A stretch of DNA of 64,000 nt from Candidatus Promineifilum breve (GCF_900066015.1 NZ_LN890655.1:186001-250000), one strand, 5' to 3'; numbered from the stretch's first letter, positions 36,623 to 45,609 are shown. Numbers and translations: made by a program. The notes: generated from the letters alone by a model not told the origin.

Positions 36623-37036
36623 ATGAATTACCAGACAAATACCAACAATTCTACGGGCTATGAGCAACCCAGCCTGGGCGATTTATTCTCGAATCTCTCG
36701 AGCCAGGCCACCCTGCTGATGCGGCAGGAGATACAACTAGCCCAGGCGGAAATGACGCGCAAGGCCACCCGCGCCGGCCGCAACGCCGCCTTTATCGCCG
36801 CGGGGGCGGTCATCGCCTTGGGCGCCTTTCTGGCGGTCGTGGCCGGTTTGATCCTCATCCTGGCCCAATGGATGGCGGCCTGGCTGGCGGCCCTGGTTGT
36901 CGGCGTCCTGCTGGCTATCGTCGCCGGGCTTCTGGTGCAACATGGTATGAAGAAATTGAAGGAGATCGACCCGGCCCCGCGCCGTACGCTCGAAACCCTG
37001 AGGGAGAATAAAGAATGGCTGTCTCAACAAGTATGA
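36623..37036 (+). CDS. Holin superfamily III-like (DUF1469) membrane protein
   Basis: A 137-residue protein with an amphipathic N-terminal helix (LFSNLSSQATLLMRQEIQLA), the pattern Q-E-I-x-L-A-x-A-E-M typical of this family, and two membrane segments, AAFIAAGAVIALGAFLAVVAG and WLAALVVGVLLAIVAGLLV. Members are called phage-holin-like, but many are chromosomal envelope proteins and there is no lysis gene here. ATG 36623 follows GAGGG at 6 bases. Its 3' end overlaps the next gene by 22 bases. Confidence 0.88.
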   Translation: MNYQTNTNNSTGYEQPSLGDLFSNLSSQATLLMRQEIQLAQAEMTRKATRAGRNAAFIAAGAVIALGAFLAVVAGLILILAQWMAAWLAALVVGVLLAIVAGLLVQHGMKKLKEIDPAPRRTLETLRENKEWLSQQV

Positions 37037-38109
37037 CCCCAAGAAACGCGACCATGGCCCCGGCGCCCGTGAGCGAATCCGACGACCCGGACGTCATCCA
37101 GCGCCAGATCGACCACACCCGCGACCAACTGGCGGTGACCGTCAATGCCATCGCCGAGCGCCTGTCGCCGGATAACCTGATTGAGCAAGCGAAGTCCTCC
37201 GCCAAGGAGGCTACGGTAGGAAAATGGAACGATATGAAATACGAAGCGAATCGAAAGGTGGAAGGTATGTCCAGTAGCTTTAGTCAAACCCTACGTGATA
37301 ATCCGTTACCGGTGGCCGTTATCGGCCTGGGTCTCGGCTGGCTGCTCTTTTCCGAGCGCAGCAAGCGGGACGAGTATCGAGTTGATAGCCAGGGCTACCG
37401 TACCACCGGCTATCGTTACTACGAAGATAATGCCTACGATCAGCCTAACGGCGGCGCCCGCGAGCGCGTCCGCGAAGCGACCCACGCCGTTGAGCAGCGC
37501 GCGGGCGACGTCAAGCACCGCGTGGGCGAGGCAGCGCAAGCGGCCGGCGAAACCGTGTCCGATGTGAAGCACCGCGCCGGCGAAGCGATTAGCGATACGA
37601 CCCAGCGCGTGGGCGATACTCTGAGCGGTACCGCCTCGCGCGTCGGTGAAACGGTCAGCGACACGGCCCAACGGGTGGGCGAGACGGCCGAAATGGTGCA
37701 GGAGCGCGCCGGCGAAGTAGCCCAACGCACGCGCACCGAGGCCGAGCGCCTGCGCATGGAAGCGGAGTGGCGCAGCCGGATGGCGATGAATCGCACCAAG
37801 CAGTCTTTCTGGAACTCCCTCGAGGAGAACCCGCTGGCTATCGGCGCGGTCGTGGCGATTGCCGGGGCGGCCGTGGGCGCGGCCGTGCCCTCGACCGAGT
37901 ATGAAAACAAGCTGATGGGCGAAACCCGCGACCGTCTCATGGACGAGGCCAAGACCCGCGCTCAGGACGCCGTCGGGCGAGTCCAATCAGTCGTCGAGGA
38001 TACCCAGCGCGCCGTGGTCAGCGAGGCCAAGGATGCGGCCCGCCGTCACAACCTGACCGGTGAGGACGCGATGGAATTTGGCGCCACGTCCAACGGCAAC
38101 GATTTCTAA
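37015..38109 (+). CDS. DUF3618-like membrane protein with long amphipathic repeat region
   Basis: The N-terminus DPDVIQRQIDHTRDQLAVTV fits the DUF3618 pattern (I-E-x-T-R-x-x-L), which occurs next to holin-like genes. One hydrophobic segment lies near residue 100 (LPVAVIGLGLGWLLF) and another near residue 280 (AIGAVVAIAGAAVGAAV). Between them, residues about 150-245 hold repeated 11-residue units such as HRVGEAAQAAGETVSD and TQRVGDTLSGTASRVGE, again LEA-like. The start lies behind GGGAG and overlaps the holin-like gene, which indicates coupling. It may act as a membrane-surface scaffold or protectant; this is inference. Confidence 0.8.
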   Translation: MAVSTSMTPRNATMAPAPVSESDDPDVIQRQIDHTRDQLAVTVNAIAERLSPDNLIEQAKSSAKEATVGKWNDMKYEANRKVEGMSSSFSQTLRDNPLPVAVIGLGLGWLLFSERSKRDEYRVDSQGYRTTGYRYYEDNAYDQPNGGARERVREATHAVEQRAGDVKHRVGEAAQAAGETVSDVKHRAGEAISDTTQRVGDTLSGTASRVGETVSDTAQRVGETAEMVQERAGEVAQRTRTEAERLRMEAEWRSRMAMNRTKQSFWNSLEENPLAIGAVVAIAGAAVGAAVPSTEYENKLMGETRDRLMDEAKTRAQDAVGRVQSVVEDTQRAVVSEAKDAARRHNLTGEDAMEFGATSNGNDF

Positions 38110-38163
38110 TTCCGCGCCCCGGCGCTGAATGTCCTGGCGAGTATGGGGACAGTGATACAATTG

Positions 38164-38199
38164 AGCAGGGATGCACGGTAACAGGTGCGTCCCTGCTTT
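38164..38199 (+). terminator. Probable terminator of the stress-like cassette
   Basis: AGCAGGGATGCAC (38164-38176) pairs with GTGCGTCCCTGCT (38185-38197, one mismatch), followed by only a short T-run. Confidence 0.55.
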
Positions 38200-38234
38200 A
38201 AGATCGGCGAGCTAGCCAACAAGGGAGGAGAACG

Positions 38235-38756
38235 ATGCAACGAGTCAACACGACACTGCGCCTTATCATGGATTGGCGGGCGGCCGTTATCGCCGGGCTG
38301 GTGGCCGGCAGTCTGACGATGCTGCTGTGGATGATCCTCTTGTCCACGGTGACCGGGGGCGCGCTCTGGACGCCGTTTCATCACACCGCGGCCATCTTGT
38401 TGGGACAGGAGGCCCTGACCCCCTCGGCGACAATCGCCCCCCAAATTATACTGACCGGGGCGTTTGTCCAACTCGTCCTTTCTGTTGTTTATGCGCTCAT
38501 CCTGGCCTTTATTATTCATCGCTGGGGTTTGGTGGTGGGCATCGTGGGCGGGGCCTTGTTTGGATTGGCGCTCTATATCATCAACTACTACACCTTTTCG
38601 GCCCTGTTCCCCTGGTTCTATCCGCTCCGCAGTTGGATTGCCCTGGTGGGTCATATCTTCTTCGGGGCCACGGCCGGGGGCATTTACGAGGCCCTGGAAC
38701 GCGACATCTATGTGGTCGACGAGGCGCCGGCGGGGCAGACCGAGGCTTTGCGCTAA
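38235..38756 (+). CDS. Four-helix membrane protein of unknown function
   Basis: 173 residues with four strongly hydrophobic segments: AAVIAGLVAGSLTMLLWMILL, IILTGAFVQLVLSVVYALIL, LVVGIVGGALFGLALYIINYY and WIALVGHIFFGATAGGIYEAL. It ends in a short acidic tail. I do not recognise the family. GGGAGGAG lies before the ATG at 38235. The M48 peptidase gene follows after 27 bases, so the two may be co-transcribed, and a membrane-quality role is a possible but untested guess. Confidence 0.7.
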   Translation: MQRVNTTLRLIMDWRAAVIAGLVAGSLTMLLWMILLSTVTGGALWTPFHHTAAILLGQEALTPSATIAPQIILTGAFVQLVLSVVYALILAFIIHRWGLVVGIVGGALFGLALYIINYYTFSALFPWFYPLRSWIALVGHIFFGATAGGIYEALERDIYVVDEAPAGQTEALR

Positions 38757-38783
38757 TCGTCCGGGGATGGAGGGACTTTTACC

Positions 38784-39605
38784 ATGAATCGCAGAAGAAG
38801 TTTCAACGGTGGTCGCCTGCTCATGGCCCTGGTCGTGGCCGGCTTTGCCTTGTTTTCCTATTTTTCGTCCAGAACGTTCAACCCGGTGATCGAGGAAGAT
38901 CAATACGTCGGCATCACGCCCGATCAGGAGATCGCCCTCGGGTTGCAGGCCGTGCCCGAAATGACCGCCCAATTCGGCGGCTTGCATCCCGATGCCCGTG
39001 CCCAGGAGTTCCTCGACACCGTCTGTCGCAAGCTCATCACCGAAAGCGACGCCGGGCAGGCGGAATGGCCCTATGAGTGCTCGCTGCTCGTTGATGATCA
39101 GACGGTCAATGCCTTCGCGCTGCCGGGCGGCCAGGTGTTCCTGACCGTGGGGCTATACAGCCGCCTGCAATCGGAAGGGCAGTTGGCGGGCGTGTTGGCC
39201 CATGAGATCGGCCATGCCGTGGCCCGCCATTCGGCGCAACAGATCGCCCGCCAGCAGTTGACGCAGGGCCTGACCGGCGCGGTGGTCATCGCCTCCTATG
39301 ACCCATCGAATCCCAACAGCGCGGCCACGGGGCAGATGGCCGCCGTCGTGGGGCAATTGCTGACCATGCGCTATAGCCGCGAACATGAGCTACAGGCCGA
39401 CCGGCTGGGGGTGCGCTTCATGGCTCAGGCCGGCTATGACCCGCGAATGCTCATCGACGTGATGCGCATTCTGGCCGAGGCTGGCGGCGAAAGCCCGCCC
39501 GAATTCTTCAGCACCCATCCCAACCCCGAAAATCGCATCGAAGAGATCGAGGCGGCGATTCAAGCGGAGTTCCCCAATGGCCTGCCGGAGGGTCTGATCC
39601 AATAA
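38784..39605 (+). CDS. M48-family zinc metallopeptidase
   Basis: One N-terminal signal or anchor segment (residues 12-27, LLMALVVAGFALFSYF) precedes a peptidase domain. The HExxH motif is His140-Glu141-His144 in VLAHEIGHAVARH, and the third ligand is the Glu in REHELQADRLGVRFM. DQTVNAFALPGGQVFLTVGL is the usual M48 strand before the active site. Without multiple membrane spans it resembles BepA/LoiP-type secreted proteases that police the envelope rather than HtpX. It stands between two membrane-protein genes. Confidence 0.93.
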   Translation: MNRRRSFNGGRLLMALVVAGFALFSYFSSRTFNPVIEEDQYVGITPDQEIALGLQAVPEMTAQFGGLHPDARAQEFLDTVCRKLITESDAGQAEWPYECSLLVDDQTVNAFALPGGQVFLTVGLYSRLQSEGQLAGVLAHEIGHAVARHSAQQIARQQLTQGLTGAVVIASYDPSNPNSAATGQMAAVVGQLLTMRYSREHELQADRLGVRFMAQAGYDPRMLIDVMRILAEAGGESPPEFFSTHPNPENRIEEIEAAIQAEFPNGLPEGLIQ

Positions 39606-39697
39606 TATCACCGGCTCATGAGCGGCGGAGGGCGTCTATCGTCGTCCTTCGTACCTGGATTGATTGACAGTAATATGACTAACAAGAGGCTTGTTGT

Positions 39698-40642
39698 ATG
39701 GGCGTACTATTCAACTTGATCAAGCAGACCTTCAAAGAGTGGGGCGAAGATAAGGCCTCGCGGCTGGCGGCGGCGCTGGCTTATTACACCGTGTTTTCCA
39801 TTCCCCCGCTGCTGGTGATCGCCATCGGCATCGCCGGGCTGTTCACCGATCGTCAGGGCGTTGAGTCCCAGATCACCAGCCAGGCGGAGGCATTGATGGG
39901 CAGCCAGGGCTCCGAGGCCATCGAAACGATCCTGGAATCGGCCGAGGAACCGGGTAAGGGGGAGCTGGGGCCGACGCTCCTCAGTCTGGCCCTGCTGCTC
40001 TTCGGCGCGTCCGGCGTTTTCACCCAGCTCCAGGATGCCATGAACACGATTTGGAACGTGAAGGCCGACCCCGATCGCACTATTCTAGAATCGCTAAAAG
40101 GCCGCCTTTTCTCATTTACCATGGTATTGGGCATCGGCTTCGTGCTATTGGTCTCCCTCATGCTCAGTACGCTCCTGACCACCTTCGGCACTTTCCTCGG
40201 CAGTTTCATATCGGATACCGAAATGCTGCTGCTGGTGGTCAACTTCATCATTTCCTTTCTTGTGATCACCGGCCTGTTTGCGCTCATCTTTAAGGTTGTG
40301 CCCGACGTTAAAATCGCTTGGCGCGATGTCTGGATCGGCGCTGTCCTGACCGCCTTGCTGTTCAAGATCGGCGAATACGCGCTAAGCTTCTACTTCGAGC
40401 GCAGCGACCCGACTTCGGCCTTCGGCGTGGCCGGCTCGGTCATCTCTCTCTTGCTGTGGGTCTATTATTCGGCGCAGATCCTTTTCCTGGGGGCGGAGTT
40501 CACCCAGGTCTACTCGACTGAGTTAGGCTCCGGCATCACGCCGGATAAGGGAGCCGTCCCCCTGACAGAAGACGAGCGGGTCAAGCAAGGTATCCCGTCG
40601 GAAGAAACAGTCGAACAGGCGAAAGAGGCCCAAGGCCGATAG
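39698..40642 (+). CDS. YihY/BrkB-family membrane protein
   Basis: About six membrane segments with the family features: the N-terminal amphipathic KQTFKEWGEDKASRLAAALAYYTVFSIPP, then LGPTLLSLALLLFGASGVFTQLQDAMNTIW, and the late LLLWVYYSAQILFLGAEFTQVY. The family was once misnamed RNase BN; its members are inner-membrane proteins of uncertain, possibly transport, function. Length is 314, with a charged C-terminal tail. It is the last gene before the sensor kinase. Confidence 0.93.
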   Translation: MGVLFNLIKQTFKEWGEDKASRLAAALAYYTVFSIPPLLVIAIGIAGLFTDRQGVESQITSQAEALMGSQGSEAIETILESAEEPGKGELGPTLLSLALLLFGASGVFTQLQDAMNTIWNVKADPDRTILESLKGRLFSFTMVLGIGFVLLVSLMLSTLLTTFGTFLGSFISDTEMLLLVVNFIISFLVITGLFALIFKVVPDVKIAWRDVWIGAVLTALLFKIGEYALSFYFERSDPTSAFGVAGSVISLLLWVYYSAQILFLGAEFTQVYSTELGSGITPDKGAVPLTEDERVKQGIPSEETVEQAKEAQGR

Positions 40643-40741
40643 GCCGGCTCTTCATCCGCTGGTATCTGGTTAGCCTTGGGGTAGAATACGACCCATCCTG
40701 AGGGCGCGGCCCAGGCGAATTAACCGGGAAAGGTAATCCTA

Positions 40742-43348
40742 GTGGACGACATTGAGCGTGACGCGGCTATCAACGATCCGGATCTGGTCAGTATAACCCA
40801 GGAGTTATCGGTTATGACCGATCACCGGGATGCCGTGCAGACCCGGCTGCTGGAGAGCGAACGCCGTTTTCACGCGGTCTTTGATCAATCGCCCCAATTC
40901 ATCTCGCTGCTACAGCCGGATGGAACCCTCATCGACGCCAACCGCACCGCGCTGGCCTATCGCGGCGTCACCCGTGAGCAAATCATTGGCCTGAAATATT
41001 GGGACACCTTCGGCGCGCGCATCACCGCCGACATGCAACAGACGATTCGCGCGGCCGTGGAAGGCGCGGCTACCGGCGAATTTCGGCAATATGACCTGGA
41101 AATCCGAATCGACGACAACCGCCTAGCCATCATCGATTTCTCGATTACGCCCATACGCAACCGGGCGGGCCTGATCGTGATGCTGATCGCCCAGGGGCGC
41201 GACATCACCGAATTGAGGCACACGATTAATCGCCTCCGCCTGGCGGAGTTCCGCCTCGAGGAAGCTCAGCGCATCGCCCACATGGGCCATTGGGATTATG
41301 ACCTGGCCGGCGAAGAGGCGTCCTGGTCGTCCACGCTGTTTGAGTTGTTCGGCATGAATCAAGCCGATGTGACGCCCAGCCTCCAGGGGCTTAGTCAACT
41401 GGTGCATCCCGAAGACGAGAACCTGCTGCGCGAGGGAGTGCGCCATTCGCTCCAATCCGGCCGCCCTTACGAGATAGATTTTCGCGTCATCCGGCCCGAT
41501 GGCGTGATGCGCAATTTCTTTGCCGCCGGGGGGCCGGTGCGGGATGATAGCGGCGCGATTGTGCGCTTGAACGGCATTATCCAGGATGTCACCGGCCGGC
41601 GAACGCTGGAGCAATCCCTGGCCAAGTCCGTCGAGCGATTGTCCACGATTGATGCCATGGGCCAGACCGTGGCCTCGTCCTTCGACATGGCCGACATCTA
41701 TCGCCGGGTGCTGTCGGCCGGGCGGCACCTGCTGGCAACGGATGCGATGATCTTCTTCCTTCACGAAGCCAAAGAGTTGTGCATCGTCGCCGTCGATCAG
41801 GTCGGCGCGCATCAGCTAATGGGTCGCCGCATTCCTGAAGACGAAGGGATCGCCGGGGAAGCACTGACGATGACCCGCCCGGTCTGGGTCAGCGGGCAGG
41901 AGTGCCATCGCCGGCGCTCGTCCAGCCTGGCGCAAGGCTCCGGGCTGGAACCACGGTCGATTATCGCCGTGCCGGTGACGTGGCAGGGCGAAGTGTTGGG
42001 CGTGCTGGAAGCGGCTGACAGGCAGGACGACGCCTTCAATCTCGATGACGTGCGCGCCCTCCAGGCCATCGCCAACTGGACGGCCATCGCCCTGGGCAAG
42101 ACGCGCCAGCATCAAATCCTGGAGCGTCGCCTGCAGGAAAGCGAAGCCATCGCCCACGTCGGCCGCGCCCTGAGCGAGACGCTGGAACCCCAAGCCATCC
42201 TGGACTTGATCGTCAATACGGCCCATACCATCGTCCCGCGTTCCGATTGGGCGGTGATTCACCTGTTGCGTGGCCGTCCGGAACAGCTCGACCCGATCGC
42301 GGTCGCCGGAACGGCTGACAACCTGAGTGACTACGTCATCGGCCCGGAGGAGGGCATTGCCGGTTTGGTCATGCGCGACGGCTTGCCCATCAACGTTGAC
42401 GACTCCCAGGCCGATCCCCGATCGTCGGCCTACGCGCGAAAAATAGGCCTCCGGGCGCTACTGGTGGCCCCCATCCAGGCCGGCACGCGCCGTCTGGGGA
42501 CTATCAGCCTGCACTGTATGCAGCCGGCGGCCTTCAACGACGAGGATGAGCGACTGATGACCATTCTGGGGGTACAGGCCGGGCTGGCCCTCGAAAACGC
42601 CTATCTCTTCGATTCCCAGCGCCGGGCGCGGGGCGTGGCCGAAGCCCAGCGTGAACGGTTGCGGGTTCTGGCCGACCGCATCGTGACGACCCAGGAAGAG
42701 GAGCGGCTACGCATCTCGCGCGAATTGCACGACGAAGCCGGGCAGTCGCTGACGTCGCTCAAGATCAGCCTCGACCTGATCCGCAAGGGATTGCCACCCG
42801 ACCAGCCGGCCCTGCGTGAGCGTCTGACCGATCTGGCAACGCTGACCGGCGAGACGATGGATACGTTACGTACGTTGGCCCATGATCTACGGCCGCCCGG
42901 CCTCGATACGTTTGGCCTCAATGTGGCCCTCGAAGGGCTGTGCAACGATTTCTCGGCCCGCACGTCGCTGCCGGTTTACTATTCCGGGGTGGAATTGCCG
43001 GACTTGTCCACATCCGTGACCCTGACTCTTTACCGGCTGGCTCAGGAGGCGCTGACCAATATCGCCAAACACGCCGGCGCGCAACAAGTCCGGGTCGATC
43101 TATCGCAAGGCGATGGCGCGTTCCAACTAGCCATCGCCGACGATGGCCGCGGTTTCAATTTCGACCCCAATAAACATCCCGGCAGTGGCATCGGCCTGGT
43201 TAGCTTGCAGGAACGCGCCGACCTGATCGGCGGCGCGTTGGAGATCACCACCAATCCCGGCCAGGGTACGCGTATTACGGTGCGCGTCCCCTATGAAGGG
43301 CCGGAGGTGACGGCGGAAGTCACCGGCTTAGCCAAGGAATTAGCATGA
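40742..43348 (+). CDS. Cytosolic PAS/GAF sensor histidine kinase (NarL-partner type)
   Basis: No membrane segment is present. PAS 1 lies at about 40-158 (ending in RDITE), PAS 2 at about 175-288 (GHWDYDLAGEEASWS, ending in QDVTG), GAF 1 at about 305-455 and GAF 2 at about 470-625. The HisKA_3 helices follow with phospho-acceptor His663 in RISRELHDEAGQSL. The ATPase has its N-box at LTNIAKHAGAQ (773) and G-boxes DDGRGF and GSGIGLVSLQERA. It should sense a cytosolic ligand or redox signal through the PAS/GAF array. It starts at GTG 40742, and its TGA overlaps the ATG of the response regulator gene, so the pair is co-translated. Confidence 0.95.
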   Translation: MDDIERDAAINDPDLVSITQELSVMTDHRDAVQTRLLESERRFHAVFDQSPQFISLLQPDGTLIDANRTALAYRGVTREQIIGLKYWDTFGARITADMQQTIRAAVEGAATGEFRQYDLEIRIDDNRLAIIDFSITPIRNRAGLIVMLIAQGRDITELRHTINRLRLAEFRLEEAQRIAHMGHWDYDLAGEEASWSSTLFELFGMNQADVTPSLQGLSQLVHPEDENLLREGVRHSLQSGRPYEIDFRVIRPDGVMRNFFAAGGPVRDDSGAIVRLNGIIQDVTGRRTLEQSLAKSVERLSTIDAMGQTVASSFDMADIYRRVLSAGRHLLATDAMIFFLHEAKELCIVAVDQVGAHQLMGRRIPEDEGIAGEALTMTRPVWVSGQECHRRRSSSLAQGSGLEPRSIIAVPVTWQGEVLGVLEAADRQDDAFNLDDVRALQAIANWTAIALGKTRQHQILERRLQESEAIAHVGRALSETLEPQAILDLIVNTAHTIVPRSDWAVIHLLRGRPEQLDPIAVAGTADNLSDYVIGPEEGIAGLVMRDGLPINVDDSQADPRSSAYARKIGLRALLVAPIQAGTRRLGTISLHCMQPAAFNDEDERLMTILGVQAGLALENAYLFDSQRRARGVAEAQRERLRVLADRIVTTQEEERLRISRELHDEAGQSLTSLKISLDLIRKGLPPDQPALRERLTDLATLTGETMDTLRTLAHDLRPPGLDTFGLNVALEGLCNDFSARTSLPVYYSGVELPDLSTSVTLTLYRLAQEALTNIAKHAGAQQVRVDLSQGDGAFQLAIADDGRGFNFDPNKHPGSGIGLVSLQERADLIGGALEITTNPGQGTRITVRVPYEGPEVTAEVTGLAKELA

Positions 43349-43995
43349 TCCGTGTTGTCATCGCCGACGATCACCATCTCGTGCGCCAGGGTCTGCGGGC
43401 GCTGTTGGAGAGCAATCCCGAAGTCAAGGTCATCGGCGAAGCGGCCACCGGCTTTGAGGCGGTGGAACAGGCCGAGAAGCTGACGCCCGACGTCATCGTG
43501 ATGGATCTCTCGATGCCGCGTCTTGATGGGGTGCAGGCCGCGGCGCGCATCCTGGAGCTAAATGCCCCTATTCAGATCGTCATTGTCTCGATGCACGCCG
43601 ACACGGCCGTTATCCATAATCTGGTCCGGCGCGGCGTCAAGGGCTATCTGTTGAAGGACGCCCTGGCCGATGAATTGATGCTGGCGATCCGTTCGGCCGC
43701 GGCCGGCAAACTGTATCTCAGCCCGACCATCTCCGAATCGGTGATGAATATGTTGGTCAACCCCCAGCGCAACGAGGATGGCGCGGCCACCAATCCTCTG
43801 ACGGAGCGCGAGCAAGAGGTTCTCCAACTGGTGGCCGAGGGGCATACCAGCTCGGCCATTGCCCAAATACTCAGCATCAGCGTCAAGACGGTCGAAAAGC
43901 ATCGCGCCAATATTATGACGAAGCTGGATGCGGCCGACCTGGCGACGTTGATCCGGGTCGCCATCAAGCGTGGCTATATCTTTCTTGACACCTGA
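43345..43995 (+). CDS. NarL/FixJ-family response regulator
   Basis: The receiver domain has the acidic pair in VVIADDH, phospho-acceptor Asp54 in VIVMDLSMPRLDG and the conserved Lys in GYLLKDAL. The LuxR-type helix-turn-helix is at LTEREQEVLQLVAEGHTSSAIAQ and SVKTVEKHRANIMTKL. Length 216 is standard. It overlaps the kinase gene by four bases and is its obvious partner. Two more receiver genes follow on the same strand. Confidence 0.95.
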   Translation: MIRVVIADDHHLVRQGLRALLESNPEVKVIGEAATGFEAVEQAEKLTPDVIVMDLSMPRLDGVQAAARILELNAPIQIVIVSMHADTAVIHNLVRRGVKGYLLKDALADELMLAIRSAAAGKLYLSPTISESVMNMLVNPQRNEDGAATNPLTEREQEVLQLVAEGHTSSAIAQILSISVKTVEKHRANIMTKLDAADLATLIRVAIKRGYIFLDT

Positions 43996-44156
43996 TTTAG
44001 AAAATATCTTGTGAAATAGTCTACAAACAGGTTGCAGAGTAGGGAATTCCCCCATTATTGTGACGGCCCGTATAGGCGATAATGGAAGGGTATACTTCAC
44101 GGTACACTGCTATGAACATGGGTCATTGAAGCTTGCAACTTGCATCAAGGATTTAT

Positions 44157-44573
44157 ATGAAAATGATTCGCGTCTTGATCGCCGATGACCACGCGCTGGT
44201 GCGCGAGAGTGTTCGGGCGATCCTGGCTAACGAGGGGGATATCGAGATCGTCGCCACGGCCGGCAATGGTCAGGAAGCGATAGACCTCACCGCCTCCCAT
44301 CATCCTGATGTCGTGGTCATGGATATCTCCATGCCCAAGATGGATGGTATTCATGCCACGGAGATCATCCACAGCAAGCAGGAATCGACCGGCATCGTCA
44401 TCTTGTCGATGCACGTCAATGCCGCCCTCATCCAGCAGGCGCTGCGCATGGGCGCGCGCGGCTATGTCTTGAAGCGCCAGGTGACCGACGAGTTGCCCAA
44501 GGCGATTCGCGCCGCCTATCTGGGGGATGTCTTCCTTAGCTCGGCTATCCCCGCCTCCTATTTGCCGCGTTAG
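44157..44573 (+). CDS. Single-domain (receiver-only) response regulator
   Basis: The 138-residue product is a complete receiver domain: IADDH at residues 8-12, phospho-acceptor Asp56 in VVVMDISMPKMDG and the Lys in GYVLKRQV. The chain stops soon after the last receiver helix, in SSAIPASYLPR, with no HTH. The stop is followed 30 bases later by a strong terminator, so this is a true receiver-only protein, not a split gene. It may act as a phosphate sink or shuttle for the kinase upstream, or bind another protein. AAGGA lies 8 bases before ATG 44157. Confidence 0.87.
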   Translation: MKMIRVLIADDHALVRESVRAILANEGDIEIVATAGNGQEAIDLTASHHPDVVVMDISMPKMDGIHATEIIHSKQESTGIVILSMHVNAALIQQALRMGARGYVLKRQVTDELPKAIRAAYLGDVFLSSAIPASYLPR

Positions 44574-44603
44574 GCTCTCCGCCCCACTGTGGCACGAATA
44601 ATC

Positions 44604-44641
44604 GGCCGGGAATCGAACCGTGATTCCCGGCCTTTTTATTT
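44604..44641 (+). terminator. Rho-independent terminator
   Basis: GGCCGGGAATC (44604-44614), a 7-base loop, its exact complement (44622-44632) and TTTTTATTT. The stretch from here to 44833 holds no gene; I see no convincing promoter in it. Confidence 0.92.
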
Positions 44642-44833
44642 GCCGACCCGGTACATCCCAATCCAGCCACGAAATACGGGTTTCTCTGGGCCAATGGTAG
44701 GTACTTCCCCCATATCCCCGGCACAGATCAACCGGCATAATACAGGCCATAGAACAACCTCGCAGCCCATATCCTATCAGACCAAGTTCTATCACACTAT
44801 TCAACCTACTATTACCAAGCCATAGGGAGTGAT

Positions 44834-45517
44834 ATGATGATACGCGTACTGATAGCTGATGATTCGGGTCTTATCTGCGATGCCATGCGCACCGTGCTTG
44901 ATCAGGAAAAGGGAATTTACGTGGTCGGTTGCGCGCGTACCCTGGAAGAGACGGAATTCCTCCAACCCCATGCCGATCTGCTCCTGGTCGGCCCGGCCCT
45001 CGAGGGCGACAGCACCGTCGAGTTTGTGCGGCGCATTCACGGCAAGCAGCCGGAAAAGAAGATCATCGTGGTCGGCGTTCGCAACCAGCCGGAGCTAATC
45101 ACCCAATACATCGAAGCGGGCGCCATCGGTTACGTATCGCGTCAGGAATCGATGTCCCGCCTGGTAGAAAAGATTCACGCCGTCCACGCCGGGCAGGCGC
45201 TGGTGTCGCCGGACGTCGCCTTGCACATCATGCGGCGCTTGACCCAGTTGGCCCAACAACCCTTTATCGGCGGTTGGGGTATGGATACATCGGCCGGCCT
45301 GCACGAACTGACCTCGCGTGAGCGCGAAGTGCTCAGTCTGATTGGCGCCGGCTACTCCAATCGTGAAATCGCCGACCATCTGGTGATCGGCTGGGGCACG
45401 GTGAAGAACCACGTCCACAATATCCTCAAGAAGCTGGAGACCACCAGCCGGCACGAGGCGGCGGCCATCTACCGCGTTCACGCCCGGCAGAGCCCGCCCC
45501 TGGCACTGGCCTCCTAG
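44834..45517 (+). CDS. LuxR-type regulator with a pseudo-receiver domain
   Basis: The N-terminal 120 residues align with a receiver domain (RVLIADDSGLICDAMRTVL). The strand that normally ends in the phospho-acceptor Asp reads HADLLLVGPA, so the position is Gly53, and the conserved Lys is replaced in GYVSRQES by Arg. Only the first acidic pair remains, so phosphorylation is not expected. The C-terminal HTH is intact (LTSREREVLSLIGAGYSNRE and GTVKNHVHNILKKLE). It may be constitutively active, ligand-controlled, or regulated by dimerisation with the neighbouring receivers. GGGAG precedes ATG 44834, and the gene has its own terminator downstream. Confidence 0.88.
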   Translation: MMIRVLIADDSGLICDAMRTVLDQEKGIYVVGCARTLEETEFLQPHADLLLVGPALEGDSTVEFVRRIHGKQPEKKIIVVGVRNQPELITQYIEAGAIGYVSRQESMSRLVEKIHAVHAGQALVSPDVALHIMRRLTQLAQQPFIGGWGMDTSAGLHELTSREREVLSLIGAGYSNREIADHLVIGWGTVKNHVHNILKKLETTSRHEAAAIYRVHARQSPPLALAS

Positions 45518-45555
45518 CTTCGGCTTCATGGCTTCAGAATGAGCCATGTTTATTC

Positions 45556-45597
45556 AAAAGCCCGTCCGTTTCCCTCCCACGGACGGGCTTTTTATTT
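45556..45597 (+). terminator. Rho-independent terminator
   Basis: AAAAGCCCGTCCGT (45556-45569), a 9-base loop and its exact complement (45579-45592), followed by TTTAT. The A-run on one side and the T-run on the other could let it stop transcription from both directions, including serS. Confidence 0.92.
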
Positions 45598-45609
45598 GTT
45601 TCCTGGCGA

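Noticed and set aside
36623-37036. Holin-like gene as a prophage remnant
   Set aside because: There are no lysis, structural or integrase genes around it, and this family is common in chromosomal envelope operons.
44133-44573. Receiver-only gene as a regulator broken by a premature stop
   Set aside because: A strong terminator follows 30 bases after the stop and no HTH coding sequence lies downstream before the next gene.
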